From Bradysia coprophila (Eukaryota; Arthropoda; Insecta; Diptera; Sciaridae), in NCBI RefSeq assembly GCF_014529535.1, contig NW_023503616.1:248001-312000 (forward strand): a stretch of DNA of 64,000 nt. The letters run 5' to 3'. Shown in pieces: positions 24,301 through 36,226 of this stretch. The stretch's first letter is position 1. Each line of letters begins with the position of its first letter. Below the pieces are notes generated by a model. The model was not told where the DNA came from and searched no databases. It was given only the letters and a program-made list of their open reading frames with translations. The position numbers were made by a program, and so were the translations under genes.

Positions 24301-27300
24301 ATTTTTGTCCTCTAAATTCTTGAAATCAATGGCCGAAGGGTTTATGCGACTGGAGATTAGATGCATTTTTTAAATTCGCTTTGAAAGAAACACTTTCGCA
24401 AAGAAATTTCAGAAAATTCAAGAAATTCGAGAAATTAGTTTCTTGAAATTTCTTGCATTTCTCGAAGTTTCTCGAATTTCTTGAATTTTCTGGAATTTCT
24501 TGAAATTTCTCGAATTCGAGAAAATCAAGAAACTTTGAGAAATTCAAGAAATATTTCTCGAAGTTTCTTGAATTTCTCGAAGTTTCTTGATTTTCTCGAT
24601 TTTCTCTAAAAGTTTCTAAAAAGTACGCCCTGTTCGCAACAGTTAGCTATAGTTACCATTTGTCGCGTTATTGCTATATTCCAGCACTTTAGGGAAAGGT
24701 AGTTACGGTATAAGCAAGTTTTATAAAAACCGACTGTAATGCAAATCTTCAGCGGATCACAATAAATACAGAAAACAAGTTTCACGTGAATATCAGCGTC
24801 ATATTTCGTTTGGTGCAACGCTAGAATTTCCATAATATTATGTTTACATAGAGCAAAGAGTATGAATGTTGGAATGGTTATTTGTTCATTTAGGAAAAAA
24901 AGGTGGAAATTTCATTTCGAGGTTATCACCCGAGAAAATGAGGTTTCCCACTTCTTTCCCGAGATTAAAACATAATTCTTCACAACAAATCAGGGACTAT
25001 TTTAAAGTGAATATTTTCCCAAATTTTCTCTTTTTTCGTAAAATTCCTTGTCTTTGAAAATTAGAGTTTTCGTGTGAAATTTGTTGATCCGAGGCGTAGC
25101 CGAGGTTAATAAACACACGAAAACGAGACTTTTCATTTTTATCCAGAGTTATGTAATGGCATCGGTAGTAGTTTATGAAACATGAAAAGTACGGTTTTCG
25201 ACGCATGTAGTAAGAATGTAAAACTATTTACAAATGTTGAAATCGTATGTGTTACAATATAAATTGTACTTGCGTTGCACTCAAATTAGGATGAAACTTA
25301 CCTTCCGTCGTTGAGGATTTGCATTACCTTTAGTGGTATGTGATATGCACTATTGAAGAAATACGCGAAACGTTCTCTTGCAATATTAAGCCAAACCGAA
25401 CACAGTTTAAAAGTAAATAGATAGATTTCAAAGAGCGAATCGATCGTCCCAGAAATTTGAATAGTGGAACAAAATCGATGTAAAACCTCCGGATACAACC
25501 AAAATTTATATTGTTTCTTCATCACTCTTTACTCTAGCACAGCTTTACAAGCATTCAATGTACTATTGGAAGATAGCTTTGCGGGATAAAAGCAAAACTA
25601 TGTTTTGGGTCTTAACTTTGCAAGGAATATAGAGAAGTTTTCATAATGTGGCTATTTCGTTGTTGAAGCTGGCGCAATTCCCGAAAATTTCCGGAATGAA
25701 CCACAATTATTTGTTTCAAAACAAACAAACAGCAAGTGCTGTGTGTTTGAATTGCGATGACGATTGTGTCTGTTCCGTGAATTTTAAAATTTCCTGTTCA
25801 ATTCAAAGTTTATTAAAAACGAGTTTTATTTATTTGGTGGTTCGATGGGTGGTAATGGCATGATATAGCGGACAAATTTGTAATTAATTTCATTTAATCG
25901 GTCAATTTATTGTATTAAATGTATTAATTTATGTATTAAAAGAGAACCGAATATTATACGTAGTATTGACCTTGATTTCATTATTTTTCGTGGCTCCATA
26001 CATTGACGGTAAAATGCAATTGAAAACAATTTGCACAGCAAACAATACACATTTACATTTTGAACGATATCGGTGATACATTTTATGCATCCATAAACCA
26101 GACAATAAATCGAAATTGCACAGCAATATACTCAACGAATAAATAATGTTTGAACATATAACCATCAGTATAAATCTAAAATTTTTGCATCGAATTTGTT
26201 TTGCTTTAGAGACACCGTCTGGAAAAATTGTTTAGTGCAAGATGCACATGCCATTATTCCCAAAATTTTAAATTCAAATTTTAGAAAATTTATTTTATAT
26301 GACGAGTGCGAGTGGGTGTAGATTTTGAAGTTATTAAAATCGTTCCACCCTACTCAAACAAACTCAAAAAAATTATAAATTCCATATACAATTGAGCCTT
26401 GAACCACACACATAAAATCATCAATTTTTATCACAGGTGACTTACTATGTCGTAATGCCACCCACCCACGTTCCAACATCAACGAGGCAAAAGAGTATTT
26501 CCATCGTGCCATTCAAAATGGTAGACAAATTGAAAGCCATCAGAAGCTAGCTCTTATCTACAAAGAGGAAAATAATTTCGCAAAGGCGATTGAAATTCTG
26601 GAGCACAGTTTACAGTAACAATAAATCTTGATACGACAACATCTATAGAGATAAATTTGTTTTCCAATTTTTTCTTTCATTTTCATTCATTTTGCGGCGC
26701 TACAGGATAATACCGGAAAATGTGGATGTGCTAACTGAAATCGGAATATTGTATTTGAAAGTAAACGACACTAAGAGCGCATTCGAGAAGTTGTTTCAAG
26801 CAACAAAGTTGGATGAAAATTGCACCAAGGCAATTATGGCACTAGGAGCTATACTGCAGGCAAGTGACTGATAGAAAGTAGAAAACAAAAAGTTGGATAA
26901 GTTTTTCCGTGAGAAACTAAGTCAAAGGTGTATTAACGCTCACCTGTCTTCTGCATCATTTTTATTACTTGATGACTACGTAATGAGTAAATGAAAAGCA
27001 TAACAAAATAACATTCCTTGTAGTCCAAAAATGACATTGATGGGGCGCTTAATAAGTATAAATTGGTAAATACATCTACGGACGACAGTGCTGAGATATG
27101 GAACAACATTGGATTGTGCTTCTTCAAAAAGAAGAAATTTATAGCGGTAAGTTCTCTAGTGGTGTAAAGTAATGAATGGTGAATTGAGGCAGCAGTTAAT
27201 TGGTGGTTTTAAGTATGTTTGTAATGCGACTCACGGTTGACGTTATAGGACTCTGTTAATACTTACTTATACAACCGAGTGATAAATGCTTTTTAGGCAC

Positions 27301-30300
27301 TAGATGTGAGGCTGTAGGCCGAGTGTGACAATACACATCGTGTGCCTAAAAAAGCATTTATCATCGAGTTATATAAAACGCTTTTCGCAATAAAGGCAGC
27401 GGAAAGTCCTACTTTTCGTCACTTGTTGCGAAAGTATTATTATTGTAGATACAGAGGTAGATGTTTTTTAAACGGCTTGAAATATCTCTATTTCTTTGTT
27501 TACCACCGTTTTAGTGAGTTTTTGCTTAAGAAATATTTTTTCTTGTAACCAATAGGCATGGGCGATAATGAAAATGATTATCGATAATTATCAATTATCG
27601 ATAATCGATAATTATCGACTTTTTTTATCGAAAATTATCAAAAAAATATCGATAATCGATAATTATTGATATTTTGATAATTATCAAGATATCGATTATT
27701 CGATATATCGATATTTCGGTCCGAAAATCCGATATTTATCGATATATTCCGATATATCGGTATATTATCATGAATTTTCAGATAAATATCAAAATATCGA
27801 TATTTTGATAATTATCGAATTTCGATATTTTGATAATTATCGATAATTATTAAATTATCGATAATGATATGATTAATCGATTATCGATAATTTCTTTCGA
27901 TTGATATTATCGATAATTTTGAACGCCTCCCATCCCTAGTAACCAATACTAAAGTAGGATACATTCGCTTTCAGACGCAAGAAAGCGAATGTGTACTATC
28001 CTGAGATATCAAGGTTCTAGTTACTGGTGTGATAGAGTCCTTTTATCGAATGTTCTCTGCCTCATATACGCTAAAAAACACTTTACATACAAATTAGGAC
28101 GGAAAATTCATTCAATAAATTCAATTTCCTCAATAAATTATTATCTACTGTCTGTCCACCGGTCAGGTGGGGCGAACAATCGCATCCCAAACCATAAACA
28201 TTTTATATAACGCATAAAAAAGAGTATATATCGGTGCCGGTTTTGTTAATTTAAAAAAATATTTATTTAATAAAACAAAATTATTTGCTGGCAATCCGAA
28301 AACGTCGCATAACATGTAGATATTGTCTGTTGTGATAGCAAACACAGTGTTGAACAAATATTTTAATAAACCCTCTCCATTTTTTATGTTTGTTTCATCA
28401 TTTTAAATAATAATCAAAAATTGATTAGGTCGGGAAAAATGCCTAATGTTTGCTTTTTTCTCAACACAACGAGAACATTTATTTATTTGGAGCTTTCATA
28501 ATTTATTTAGACCAATTTAATCCAAATTTTACAATGACGTGTAGCCAGGACTCAATGTCTATTTTTTGGGAATTCATTTCTTTCAAATTCCATACTATAC
28601 TTTAAAAGTTACCTCATTTCTAAATGAGGGATGTGACCTACCCCTAACTAAAGGTGTTATCGTAAAGTTCCTCAAAAGTGATTGCTTTCGCACTAATTTG
28701 TTTTACCGGAAACTTATACACATTTAAGCTAAAGCGTTTCCGCTAAAACGTAATTTTTAAGATTACCGCCGACATTTTATTTCTACTGGGTCATCTCTTT
28801 TGAACTTCAGCATCACACCAAACGACAATATTGTTGTTTGTTTACATGATTGGTCAATGTAAATTTTTCGTAATTCCCTTGACTGAAAGTCAGGGTCTTA
28901 CACCAGAAAATACCGAAATATGTGGGTAACGAAAAGGTTCACTGTGATTGAAAATGTATGAAATGCTATGAAAAACGTTAAATGTGGGTAACAAAAAATC
29001 GTTGAGGGCACGATAACTTGAGTAATTTTCAACCAATTTGGATGAATCTTTTTTTTAAATTTGTGGAAGTAAAATACCGAGGCTAAGTTCGAAGATGTGG
29101 GTCGAAGGATCTGGAAGCTATCCCAGAAAAACAGGATTTTACACTGTTGATTGTAGCCTCAATCGAAAAAGATTACTTTGATGAAATTTGATTTTGTTGC
29201 GTAGTGTGTGTAAATCGTATAAGTATGTTTTCGATAATGTGCATGAAACAAGTAGGAAGAAAAATTTCGTCACTACATGCCCAGCCTCTAACCGGTAAAC
29301 ATCTCTTGTGTACTGCTAACAACTTGATAGTTGACTATCAAATTTGATAGTTTACTAACAACTTGATAGTTGACTAACAACTTGATAGTTGACTATCAAA
29401 TTTGATAGTTGACTAACAAATTTAATGGTTGCTAGGAATCTCGCGCCGCGTCATTCACAATAATTCACATTTTGACACATTTTGTATAAGGAAGATGTCA
29501 CTTTGTGAATTATTGTGAATGACGCGGCGCGAGATTCCTTAACACCAATTTAATGCGTCTACTACCAATAAAAGATGTTTTTTTTACTCAATGTCTTACG
29601 GCAGAAAAATGCCATGAGCACACTATGATTGAAAAGTGTAGGAAATTTTATGAAAAACGTTAAATGTAACCATCATTCTTTGTAGGCAATATAAGATAAG
29701 TCATTCTCAACTAATTTTTGAATATTTTTTTTAAATTCATTATTCCAATTATCAAACAAAATATGTTACAACTCCCATACGAGTGCGAGGTTTGCGGCCA
29801 GAGCGAAGCGAGGGCCGTAATTCTCACGAGTCTTAATAATTTTATGGGATATTATATTCAACCGATAGAAAAATTCAATTTGACCGATAAAAAATAATAA
29901 AATACCGATAGAAATGTGGTACATGTCGCTGGAACCTCTTCAGTAAATCAGTGAAAAGTAAAAAAAATGTCTTTCCTTCACACTTTGTCGATTTTGGAAA
30001 TATAAAGCCAAGGCGGCTCGTTCCTAGCGAATTCGTCCTTCAACGAAATGTAATGAGAATGCGTTTTGTCTGTTCCTAGGGAATTCATCCTTTTACAAAA
30101 TGTAACGAGAAGGTCTTTTGTTCGTTCCAAGGGAATTCATCCTTCTACGAAATGTAACTTAAAACCAAAGTGAAAGAGTCCTCTCATCGTTCCACATTCG
30201 TAAAACTTCTCATCAACTCTGATTAAATTTGACAAAATGGCAATCAAACAGAATAATAGATAGCTCATACGAGTGGGAAGTTTGCGGCCAGAGCGGAGCG

Positions 30301-33300
30301 AGGGCCGTAATTCACACGAGTCACATTTTATTTGTGGTTGATTTGTGGTTGATTGAAAATCTTGCTGCAAATTTATAAGAAAAATGAGACCTCAAAGATC
30401 ATTCGGTCTTCGAAGGTTTATTTGAAGAACTTTTTCTGACAAATTTTGTTGTCATGTATAGAGTAATAGATATATTAAATGTAGGAATTTGTATCACTGA
30501 TGCTTCGGAAGTTCAACAATGAAATTGATCAAAAATATATTGAAAAAATTGTCAGTCAAGGGACCTGACCCGCCCAAAAGGTGGGACCTAGTTTCGGTGG
30601 TTTTGACGAATATTTTAAGTCAACCGTTGATTGCACTGTTAAAAAAACACATGAAGCACATTTCCGCACAAAATCTGAATTAAATCACATCGAAATCACC
30701 GAAATTATTACAATTTTCACAGTCGACACTAAATTTTTGTGTTGTGGATTTGACGTTTCAAAAACAATACTCATGTTAAGATTAACGACTTTGACGACGA
30801 TTTTCTTCGTTAAGCCATATTGGACTAAGTTCAGAGTGGATGTGATTTGGGTGTGAAATTGAGTGGGAAGTGCTATTTTCATCGATTTTCTTTTTGTAAA
30901 ATCTTTTAAATGAAACAATATTTTGAGAAAGCCCGTACCAGTTTCTTATTTTTCGTGTTTCTACTGATATGTGACAAAAAATCGCGAAAAAAATCGATCC
31001 GTCCCTCCCTTATTCAAAAATTAAGGAATTTTGAGAATTAAATGTCTAAAAATAAACCTTGCAGGAACTTTATTTATTTATTTATTTATCAACAGTATAA
31101 AACCAACTGATATTTATGACAAAAATAGAAATTAAAGATGAAAACAAGAATCATATTCAAACAATTGAAGAAAAAATATTAGTCAAAAAGATAAAAAAAA
31201 AGCTGAAGAAAATTCAAAAACAAGAAAAAGAAAAAGAAAAGGAAAAGAGGAAAACAAATCAGTAAATCAAATCAATCAAATTGCAATGAACGAAACGGCA
31301 GCTAAACACTTAGCTCATCCTGTAGGTGATAAACGAATAGCGCTTAGGTAGCTCCATGGCACGAATGCGGTTACGGAACGTAATCCTAGAGGTTGATCTG
31401 TCGTACAAATGTGCAAATCGATTGAAGATCATGCTCATATAATTGACTGGTTCATATAATCCATAGTTGGTTCGGTGTTGGTCGATTCACGTGTAAAGTG
31501 AATTACTTGCTCTGATACTTATCACTTGTACTATGTCTCATAGACCTAGATTATTTTATTTTTTAGAAATGAGGAGCATATCGCGGTCTTTTGTTCAGTG
31601 GCTAGTATTTGTTACAAATTTCCATCATTTTTTACTCTTATCATACATTTTACTATATTTAATTTTCCCAATGGTACTGTTTAGTCAGGAGCAGCACTTT
31701 TAAGTACTATATACTATATAAGAATCACCGTTGTTACTAGCAGATGAGCATCAGTTTTTGAAAGGTTAATAGAATCTGATGAATTAATAAAACTAATTGA
31801 ATCAATAATACCAGAATGTGGATACACTCTAACAATTGCGAAAAATTGCGCTAGATCTGAATTTCCTTCTGTTTTCGTAATGAGGACCAAAAAAGTACAA
31901 CTTCGCCGCACTTTTTCTCCGTTGAATATGAAAAATATTATTCATACCACGGTAAGCCTCGGTTCACAAACACGCATTCTCATACCCTTTGCAAATTTGT
32001 AGCCTACTGCCTACATTTAGGCGGAAAAATATTCGTTTCTTGATGCTCTGAACTAAAATCTTTTTCTGAAAAAGTGAAACCATTGAAACACGCAAAAATG
32101 TGTTACTTTTAGAGGAAAAATTGGAGAATCCTGTGCAGACTACATTTTACACACAATCTGCTGAGGTTTCTGCAAGCGCGATAAGTTATCACCCACAAAC
32201 CAAATTTTTCCTTTAAAAGTAACACAATTTGCGTGCTTTAACTGTTTTACTTTATCAAACAAAAATTAACAAAAATTTTGCTTGGGAAAAGAACCCGACC
32301 GCTTTTATTGCTGTTCTGAGCTCCCAAAAGGTCTCTGAATCGATGTCATGAGTGCGTTCTTAGTTGCTGGGTTGTGTGTTATTGAGAATTTTATTTAATA
32401 AAATGTTGAATTCACTGAAATTTACCAAAAAAAAAGTCTCCGGTACAATTCGAAAGGAATCTCATACGAATTGCATCGTAAAAATTCTACTCATGAAATT
32501 TAAAATGTGTGCCAAGCCATGAGTACATTAAAATACGCATGCGCAGTAACAATAGCCCGATTCAAATATATAAGCCCGAATCTACAAACACAAAGCACAC
32601 ACTCTACACTGCAACCTCTGCAACTTTATTCCATTTTATGACATCATTATATTGTCATTAATTTGCTAAGGAGTTAATTTCATTTCGATGGTAAAATGTA
32701 AAAATAAACTAACGGAACCTTGTACAATTCATTATTCACGAGAATCAAGTTTGCATTCGCATAATAAAAAGTGGACGTTGTCCTGAGACTCGTATGCGAT
32801 ATTATTATATACAACTGAATCATGGCCGAACGATTCAATGTAATTTCATGTTGAAATGGAATAAGAAATTGATCCACTTCACTACTTCCTTTACTCTAGC
32901 GAAATGTTTTCTTACAAATTTTATGATTTCAGAAGAATGATGATGCTGATGACAAAACTATTAATAAATTTAAATTTCGTTTATTTATGAAACTATTGAC
33001 TAGTATGAATATGCATCATTTAAGTAAGAAATCACTTTTTAAGTGATGTTACTACTTATGCACATATCATTGGACTTAGAAACTGTATATGCAAATGACA
33101 AACAATTTTCATTAGATTTAGTAACGAAACTGATAAGTTATCTATCACGTTCAATACTTAGTTTGTTTGAAAATATGTCTCTCAGAACCAAATTCCCTTA
33201 TCAACTTAGGAGTTTATAGATCCCGTCAGGCAAATTCCAGCAGATTAATTTAATTAAAAAATAATTCAACGTACACTAACAAAGAAGGAAAGGATTACAA

Positions 33301-36226
33301 TATCACATTATCTCAGCAAAACAGAGTTTTTAAAAACTATTTCGCAAATTCATTACAATTACCTATAGTTCGTAATTTCTCTTAGAGATTAGGTTTTTAA
33401 TTCAATTGACCAGCTTCATAGCAAGATTTTGAATGCTTGGATTCAAATAAAAAGGAAGATCCCCCTCCTGATCATTTGAACTAAATCAAAACTGGAAATT
33501 CTAATCAGAGTAAGTGTGTTAATTAGCATCAGTTCCTGTGCCTACATCAGTTACTACGTCTTGATCAAATGGGTGACTTGCATCAGATGCAATGACCGTC
33601 GTGCAAATAAAATGACTTGAATAAGGTTCACTGACTGATACTGATTACACTGTCTCAGTGGCCCAGGCATTCCAACGAATCTATCAAGTCTTCCTCAATT
33701 TTCGGAGAAACAAAAATTAATGTTGGAACAAAGACACTTGAGACTAATGACAGACCAAAGAAGCAACCTAAGTCTCAAACAAGTTAAAGATATTTAATTT
33801 AACAATTTTAGTGATAAAGAAATGAACCAAACATGCTTCACAGCCTTTTAGGACTCCAACGAAATTGAAATAATTTTTCAAAAATAAGTTATTTCCCAAC
33901 TGTCTCTAATGTGAGATCAAGGCACAACAACAACCTTGATACTACCTTGTGCCCAACCCAAGAGACAATCAAGAGCATACCTAACCTTTCATTTATGCCA
34001 TGTCGTTCTCCAGCAGTCAAGGGACAAGTGAAGTTCTTTTGAATTATCTGATCAATACCTTCAAGTTGCTCCATCAGATTATAGTAATACTTGTTCCCAT
34101 GATGGATCGGTGGTGTAAATAGTAGCAAATAATAAAAGAAAAGAGACAAACCGTCTGCTTCGATCTCAAACACTCGTGTATTTTTATTAAATTTGAAAAT
34201 TACAGTATTAAGTAATTAAGTATGAAAGAATGCGATTACATGATTATTACGAAAGATAGCTCGGAGCGGTGGCGCTGTCATATCGCTTTTGAATCTGATC
34301 ATAAGTGAATTTAACAAAAACGTCGTATTGTTCAGCCAATTTTGTGGTCAAAACGGCATCATATTGTTCTCGCAAATTGTCTTCCTGTTCTTTGAGCATA
34401 CGTTCGCAAATCATCTGGACTTCTTTGTAGGTGAAAAGTCCTTTTTCTGTATTTCTCGGGTTCCTCGGTGAACTGGTCATGCTTCGCGGACTGTCGATTT
34501 CAGCGCTCATTTCCGATCCACTCGATTCGGAATCTTGCATCGGTTCGTAGTCGTTTGAAGAAATCTGTTCACGTCGTCTTTTGCGCGATTTTTGCGCATT
34601 GATGTTTTGAGCCAATTTTTCCGGAATCAATCGCTTGAAGTCCGATTCAGCAAAAGCGGATACTTTCGGTTCTTTCAACAATTCGGATGAGCATCCGGGC
34701 TTATTGGGTGACGAAGTATCACGCATCGACGTAAAACGTCGACGTTTCGGCGAAATTTGATTGATTGCTTCCCAATCCAAGGAGCGTTTCAGTGTAGCAC
34801 ACGCCATTGCAGTATTGGTAATATGAATAACAAAAATGACAAAGTAAAAAAAAACAAAGTCCACACACGCTGGCTGAGCAATCGAAGGTGTGACTTTTTT
34901 ATGCCAATTGAAATCTCTGGCTACTTCTGTACGATTTAATTTTGTTTTGAGGTTGTTATTTGCACACTTGGTTATTGAATTTTGTGAAAAATGTCGATCC
35001 AGAATACAATAACTGTTTAGTTCACAAATAAAGTTCAGCCTTCGGGCTTCTTTATTTACATGATTGACAGTTGTTGTTTCTTCCAAGGTGTCAGCACTTG
35101 AGAGAGTTCGATTCGGCGCATAAACAAAATGTGATTTTATCTCTACACTGCGGTTTGTGTCCACGGTCATCATGAGTACATTCAAATAAATACGCGCGAA
35201 TTTAATTGTGAAGTTAGACAGGAGTGAGAGGCAGTAATTTCGTTTATTCCTAAATAGGTAGATAGAGGTTCTCTGGCCTATCATTTTTGAACATTGGTAG
35301 AATAACCAACCCGACGTCATGGACTTTTAAGGTTAAACAAAATGTTGAAGGAGTTCAATTAGTTGACGTGAACAAAGAACTTTAATATTTTGGTCGTTTT
35401 ACTTTTCCTACGAAATGCATTAGAAGAAGAAAGTGCTACGCTTCCATGAGAAGAGACAACCATAAAGTTACGTTCTCTAATCCAAAATCTAGCTAACATT
35501 TTGTCTTGTTGTTTCAGGCAATATCATGTTTAAAAAAGTCTACTTGGACGTCACCTCTAAACTTCAGCGTCCTATACAATCTTGGGCTAGTCTGCCTCAC
35601 GGGTATAGTATCACAGAAGCTAACGTCTTTCTAACTCATTATTATAGTCCATTAATCTTTTCAATTTAAGCCAAACAATATGCAAGTGCGTATCAGTGTT
35701 TATCGGCTGCGATAAACCTTCGTCCAAATTATGCTGAATGTTATATGCTACTTGGAGGTTCTGTTATTTTAATTTTTTATCGAGTAAATTTTAATTTTAT
35801 TTTATTCCATGGAAAGTTTGTTTCAAGAATTTGAACGACATGGACAACGCATATTTGGCGTTTGAAAGGGCGGCAATGTTACCAGAAGCTATAAAAAATC
35901 CGCTAATTTACTTAAACTTTGCAATCCATTGCTACGAAACGGGACGGATCGAGCAGGCTCAGTTAAATTTAAGTAATTTTGCTAAAATGACCGAACAAAC
36001 GAATATGAGAATGGAGGTAAGGAAATGATTGATCGTCAGAGACATTAACCACATTCCGTTCGAAACATTTAATTTAAAGATTGGAAAAGCATATCAAAGG
36101 CTAAGGACTGAATTGTCCAATTATGATGATGCAGCTCGTGGAAGTCCAGAAGAAGACACTACCAATGATTTGGAGAACCAAGAGAATCAAAATGAAGAGG
36201 AACACTTTCAAGAGAATTTGGTTTAA
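21301..36226 (+). CDS. BBS4: BBS4, TPR subunit of the BBSome
   Basis: BBS4 is a core BBSome subunit, which moves membrane cargo in cilia. Exons: 21301-21391, 21513-21652, 21822-21934, 22003-22097, 26437-26614, 26706-26859, 27024-27146, 35518-35602, 35671-35757, 35817-36016, 36080-36226. All phases join, giving 470 residues (vertebrate BBS4 about 520). The product is a chain of tetratricopeptide repeats. Diagnostic stretches are NWLIYTMYARQEYQFCK near the start, LFLLGRWRQALD, IWNNIGLCFFKKKKFIAAIS, VLYNLGLVCLTAKQYASAY and CYMLLGVCFKNLNDMDNAY. The tail is acidic (DLENQENQNEEEHFQ). Intron 6 has a GC donor (CAG|GCAAGT at 26860). Intron 7 (27147-35517) is 8.4 kb and contains akirin on the other strand. 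The ATG at 21301 is the first in frame. Confidence 0.93.
23898..24176 (-). pseudogene. Retrotransposon gag fragment (zinc knuckle)
   Basis: A minus-strand frame reads CFNCDELGHYQRNCP, a CCHC zinc knuckle (C-x2-C-x4-H-x4-C) of retrotransposon nucleocapsid, followed by an Arg/Gln/Gly-rich tail. No RT, protease or LTR is recognised nearby and the frame is not continued upstream. I read it as an isolated remnant. A cellular CNBP-like protein is less likely because only one knuckle is present. Confidence 0.65.
24405..24620. repeat. GAAATTTCTTGAA-type low-complexity array
   Basis: Irregular reiteration of 'gaaatttcttgaa', 'ctcgaagtttcttgaa' and complements. Both orientations occur, so the stretch can fold on itself. 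It is not a regular tandem repeat and no function is evident. Confidence 0.6.
25064..25210. mobile_element. Dispersed short element, family B copy 1
   Basis: From GAGTTTTCGTGTG to GTTTTCGACGCATGTAG. The same sequence, reverse oriented and diverged, occurs at 51094-51257. It contains the palindromic core CCGAGGCGTAGCCGAGG (25089-25105). Two copies at unrelated loci show that it is mobile or dispersed repeat DNA. Confidence 0.7.
27266..27434. mobile_element. Foldback/MITE-like element, family A copy 2
   Basis: Reverse-oriented relative of 7453-7690. It shares TACAACCGAGTGATAAATGC, CCTAAAAAAGCATTTATCA and, at the far end, GTCCTACTTTTCGTCACTTG. The core has the GC-rich stretch GGCTGTAGGCCGAGTG. 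Confidence 0.72.
27565..27919. repeat. ATCGATA/ATTATCGATAAT array
   Basis: About 350 bp made almost wholly of overlapping TATCGATA, GATAATTATC and ATATCGAT words in both orientations. It is self-complementary throughout. Irregular period, so a cryptic simple repeat rather than a satellite. It is dense in CGATA words. Confidence 0.8.
29310..29538. repeat. 17-bp tandem repeat beside an inverted repeat
   Basis: 29310-29430 repeats units like AACTTGATAGTTGACTA and TATCAAATTTGATAGTT. 29435-29538 is an inverted repeat with 35-bp arms (GGAATCTCGCGCCGCGTC... and complement) around a 34-bp loop. The GC-rich arm ends stand out against the AT-rich surroundings. Probably a MITE next to simple repeats. 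Confidence 0.7.
29777..29831. repeat. GC-hairpin unit, copy 1
   Basis: CATACGAGTG...TTGCGGCC, then GGCCAGAGCGAAGCGAGGGCC, then a complement-like right side (CACGAGT). Repeated almost identically and in the same orientation at 30266-30321. Confidence 0.65.
30020..30160. repeat. 52-bp tandem repeat, about 2.7 copies
   Basis: Units beginning GTTCCTAGCGAATTCGTCC start at 30020, 30072 and 30124 (period 52) with several substitutions. No coding sense. Confidence 0.75.
30266..30321. repeat. GC-hairpin unit, copy 2
   Basis: Direct repeat of 29777-29831 about 490 bp away. The core is GGCCAGAGCGGAGCGAGGGCC; the A-to-G change in the loop is one of few differences. Confidence 0.65.
31067..31486 (-). 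pseudogene. 5'-truncated non-LTR retrotransposon (LINE) 3' end
   Basis: The minus-strand frame 31486-31310 reads HRTNYGLYEPVNYMSMIFNR and continues through AHLYDR to FRNRIRAME before a stop at 31310-31312. This resembles the extreme C-terminus of dipteran LINE reverse transcriptases (RTNYG..P.....FN). A C/T-rich tract follows, then a terminal (ATAA)n tail near 31069-31090, as expected at a LINE 3' end. A stop at 31487-31489 and loss of everything upstream mark 5' truncation. Confidence 0.65.
34247..34807 (-). CDS. akirin: Akirin
   Basis: Nuclear cofactor that links NF-kB/Relish and Twist-type transcription to SWI/SNF chromatin remodelling, needed for innate immunity and muscle patterning in flies. 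Single exon, 186 residues (fly and human akirins about 200). It starts MACATLKRSLDWEAI, has the nuclear signal SPKRRRF at residues 22-28, a Ser-rich middle, and the conserved C-terminal helix (TYKEVQMICERMLKEQED to YDQIQKRYDSATAPSYLS). The ATG at 34807 is chosen because akirins begin MACATLKR. The open frame runs on upstream to 35320, but that part has no akirin similarity and is taken as 5'UTR. AATAAA (complement of 34183-34188) lies about 60 bp past the stop. The whole gene sits antisense inside BBS4 intron 7. Confidence 0.95.
   Translation of the reverse strand: MACATLKRSLDWEAINQISPKRRRFTSMRDTSSPNKPGCSSELLKEPKVSAFAESDFKRLIPEKLAQNINAQKSRKRRREQISSNDYEPMQDSESSGSEMSAEIDSPRSMTSSPRNPRNTEKGLFTYKEVQMICERMLKEQEDNLREQYDAVLTTKLAEQYDVFVKFTYDQIQKRYDSATAPSYLS

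Larger units (their letters stand above)
22098..26436 (+). other. BBS4 intron 4
   Basis: 4.3 kb intron with GTAAGT donor and TATCACAG acceptor. It holds a gag zinc-knuckle fragment (23898-24176), a GAAATTTC-rich array (24405-24620) and the dispersed element at 25064-25210. The rest is AT-rich with no exon seen. Confidence 0.6.
27147..35517 (+). other. BBS4 intron 7 (8.4 kb, hosts akirin)
   Basis: GTAAGT donor after ATAGCG and TGTTTCAG acceptor before GCAATATC. Contents in order: family A foldback 27266-27434, CGATA-rich array 27565-27919, tandem and inverted repeats 29310-29538, two GC-hairpin units 29777-29831 and 30266-30321, 52-bp tandem repeats 30020-30160, LINE 3' remnant 31067-31486, then akirin on the minus strand. 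About 31.5-34.1 kb shows nothing recognisable. Confidence 0.7.

Noticed and set aside
34808-35320. Upstream extension of the akirin open frame
   Set aside because: Akirin proteins start MACATLKR. The extension has no akirin similarity and is more likely 5'UTR or promoter that happens to be open.
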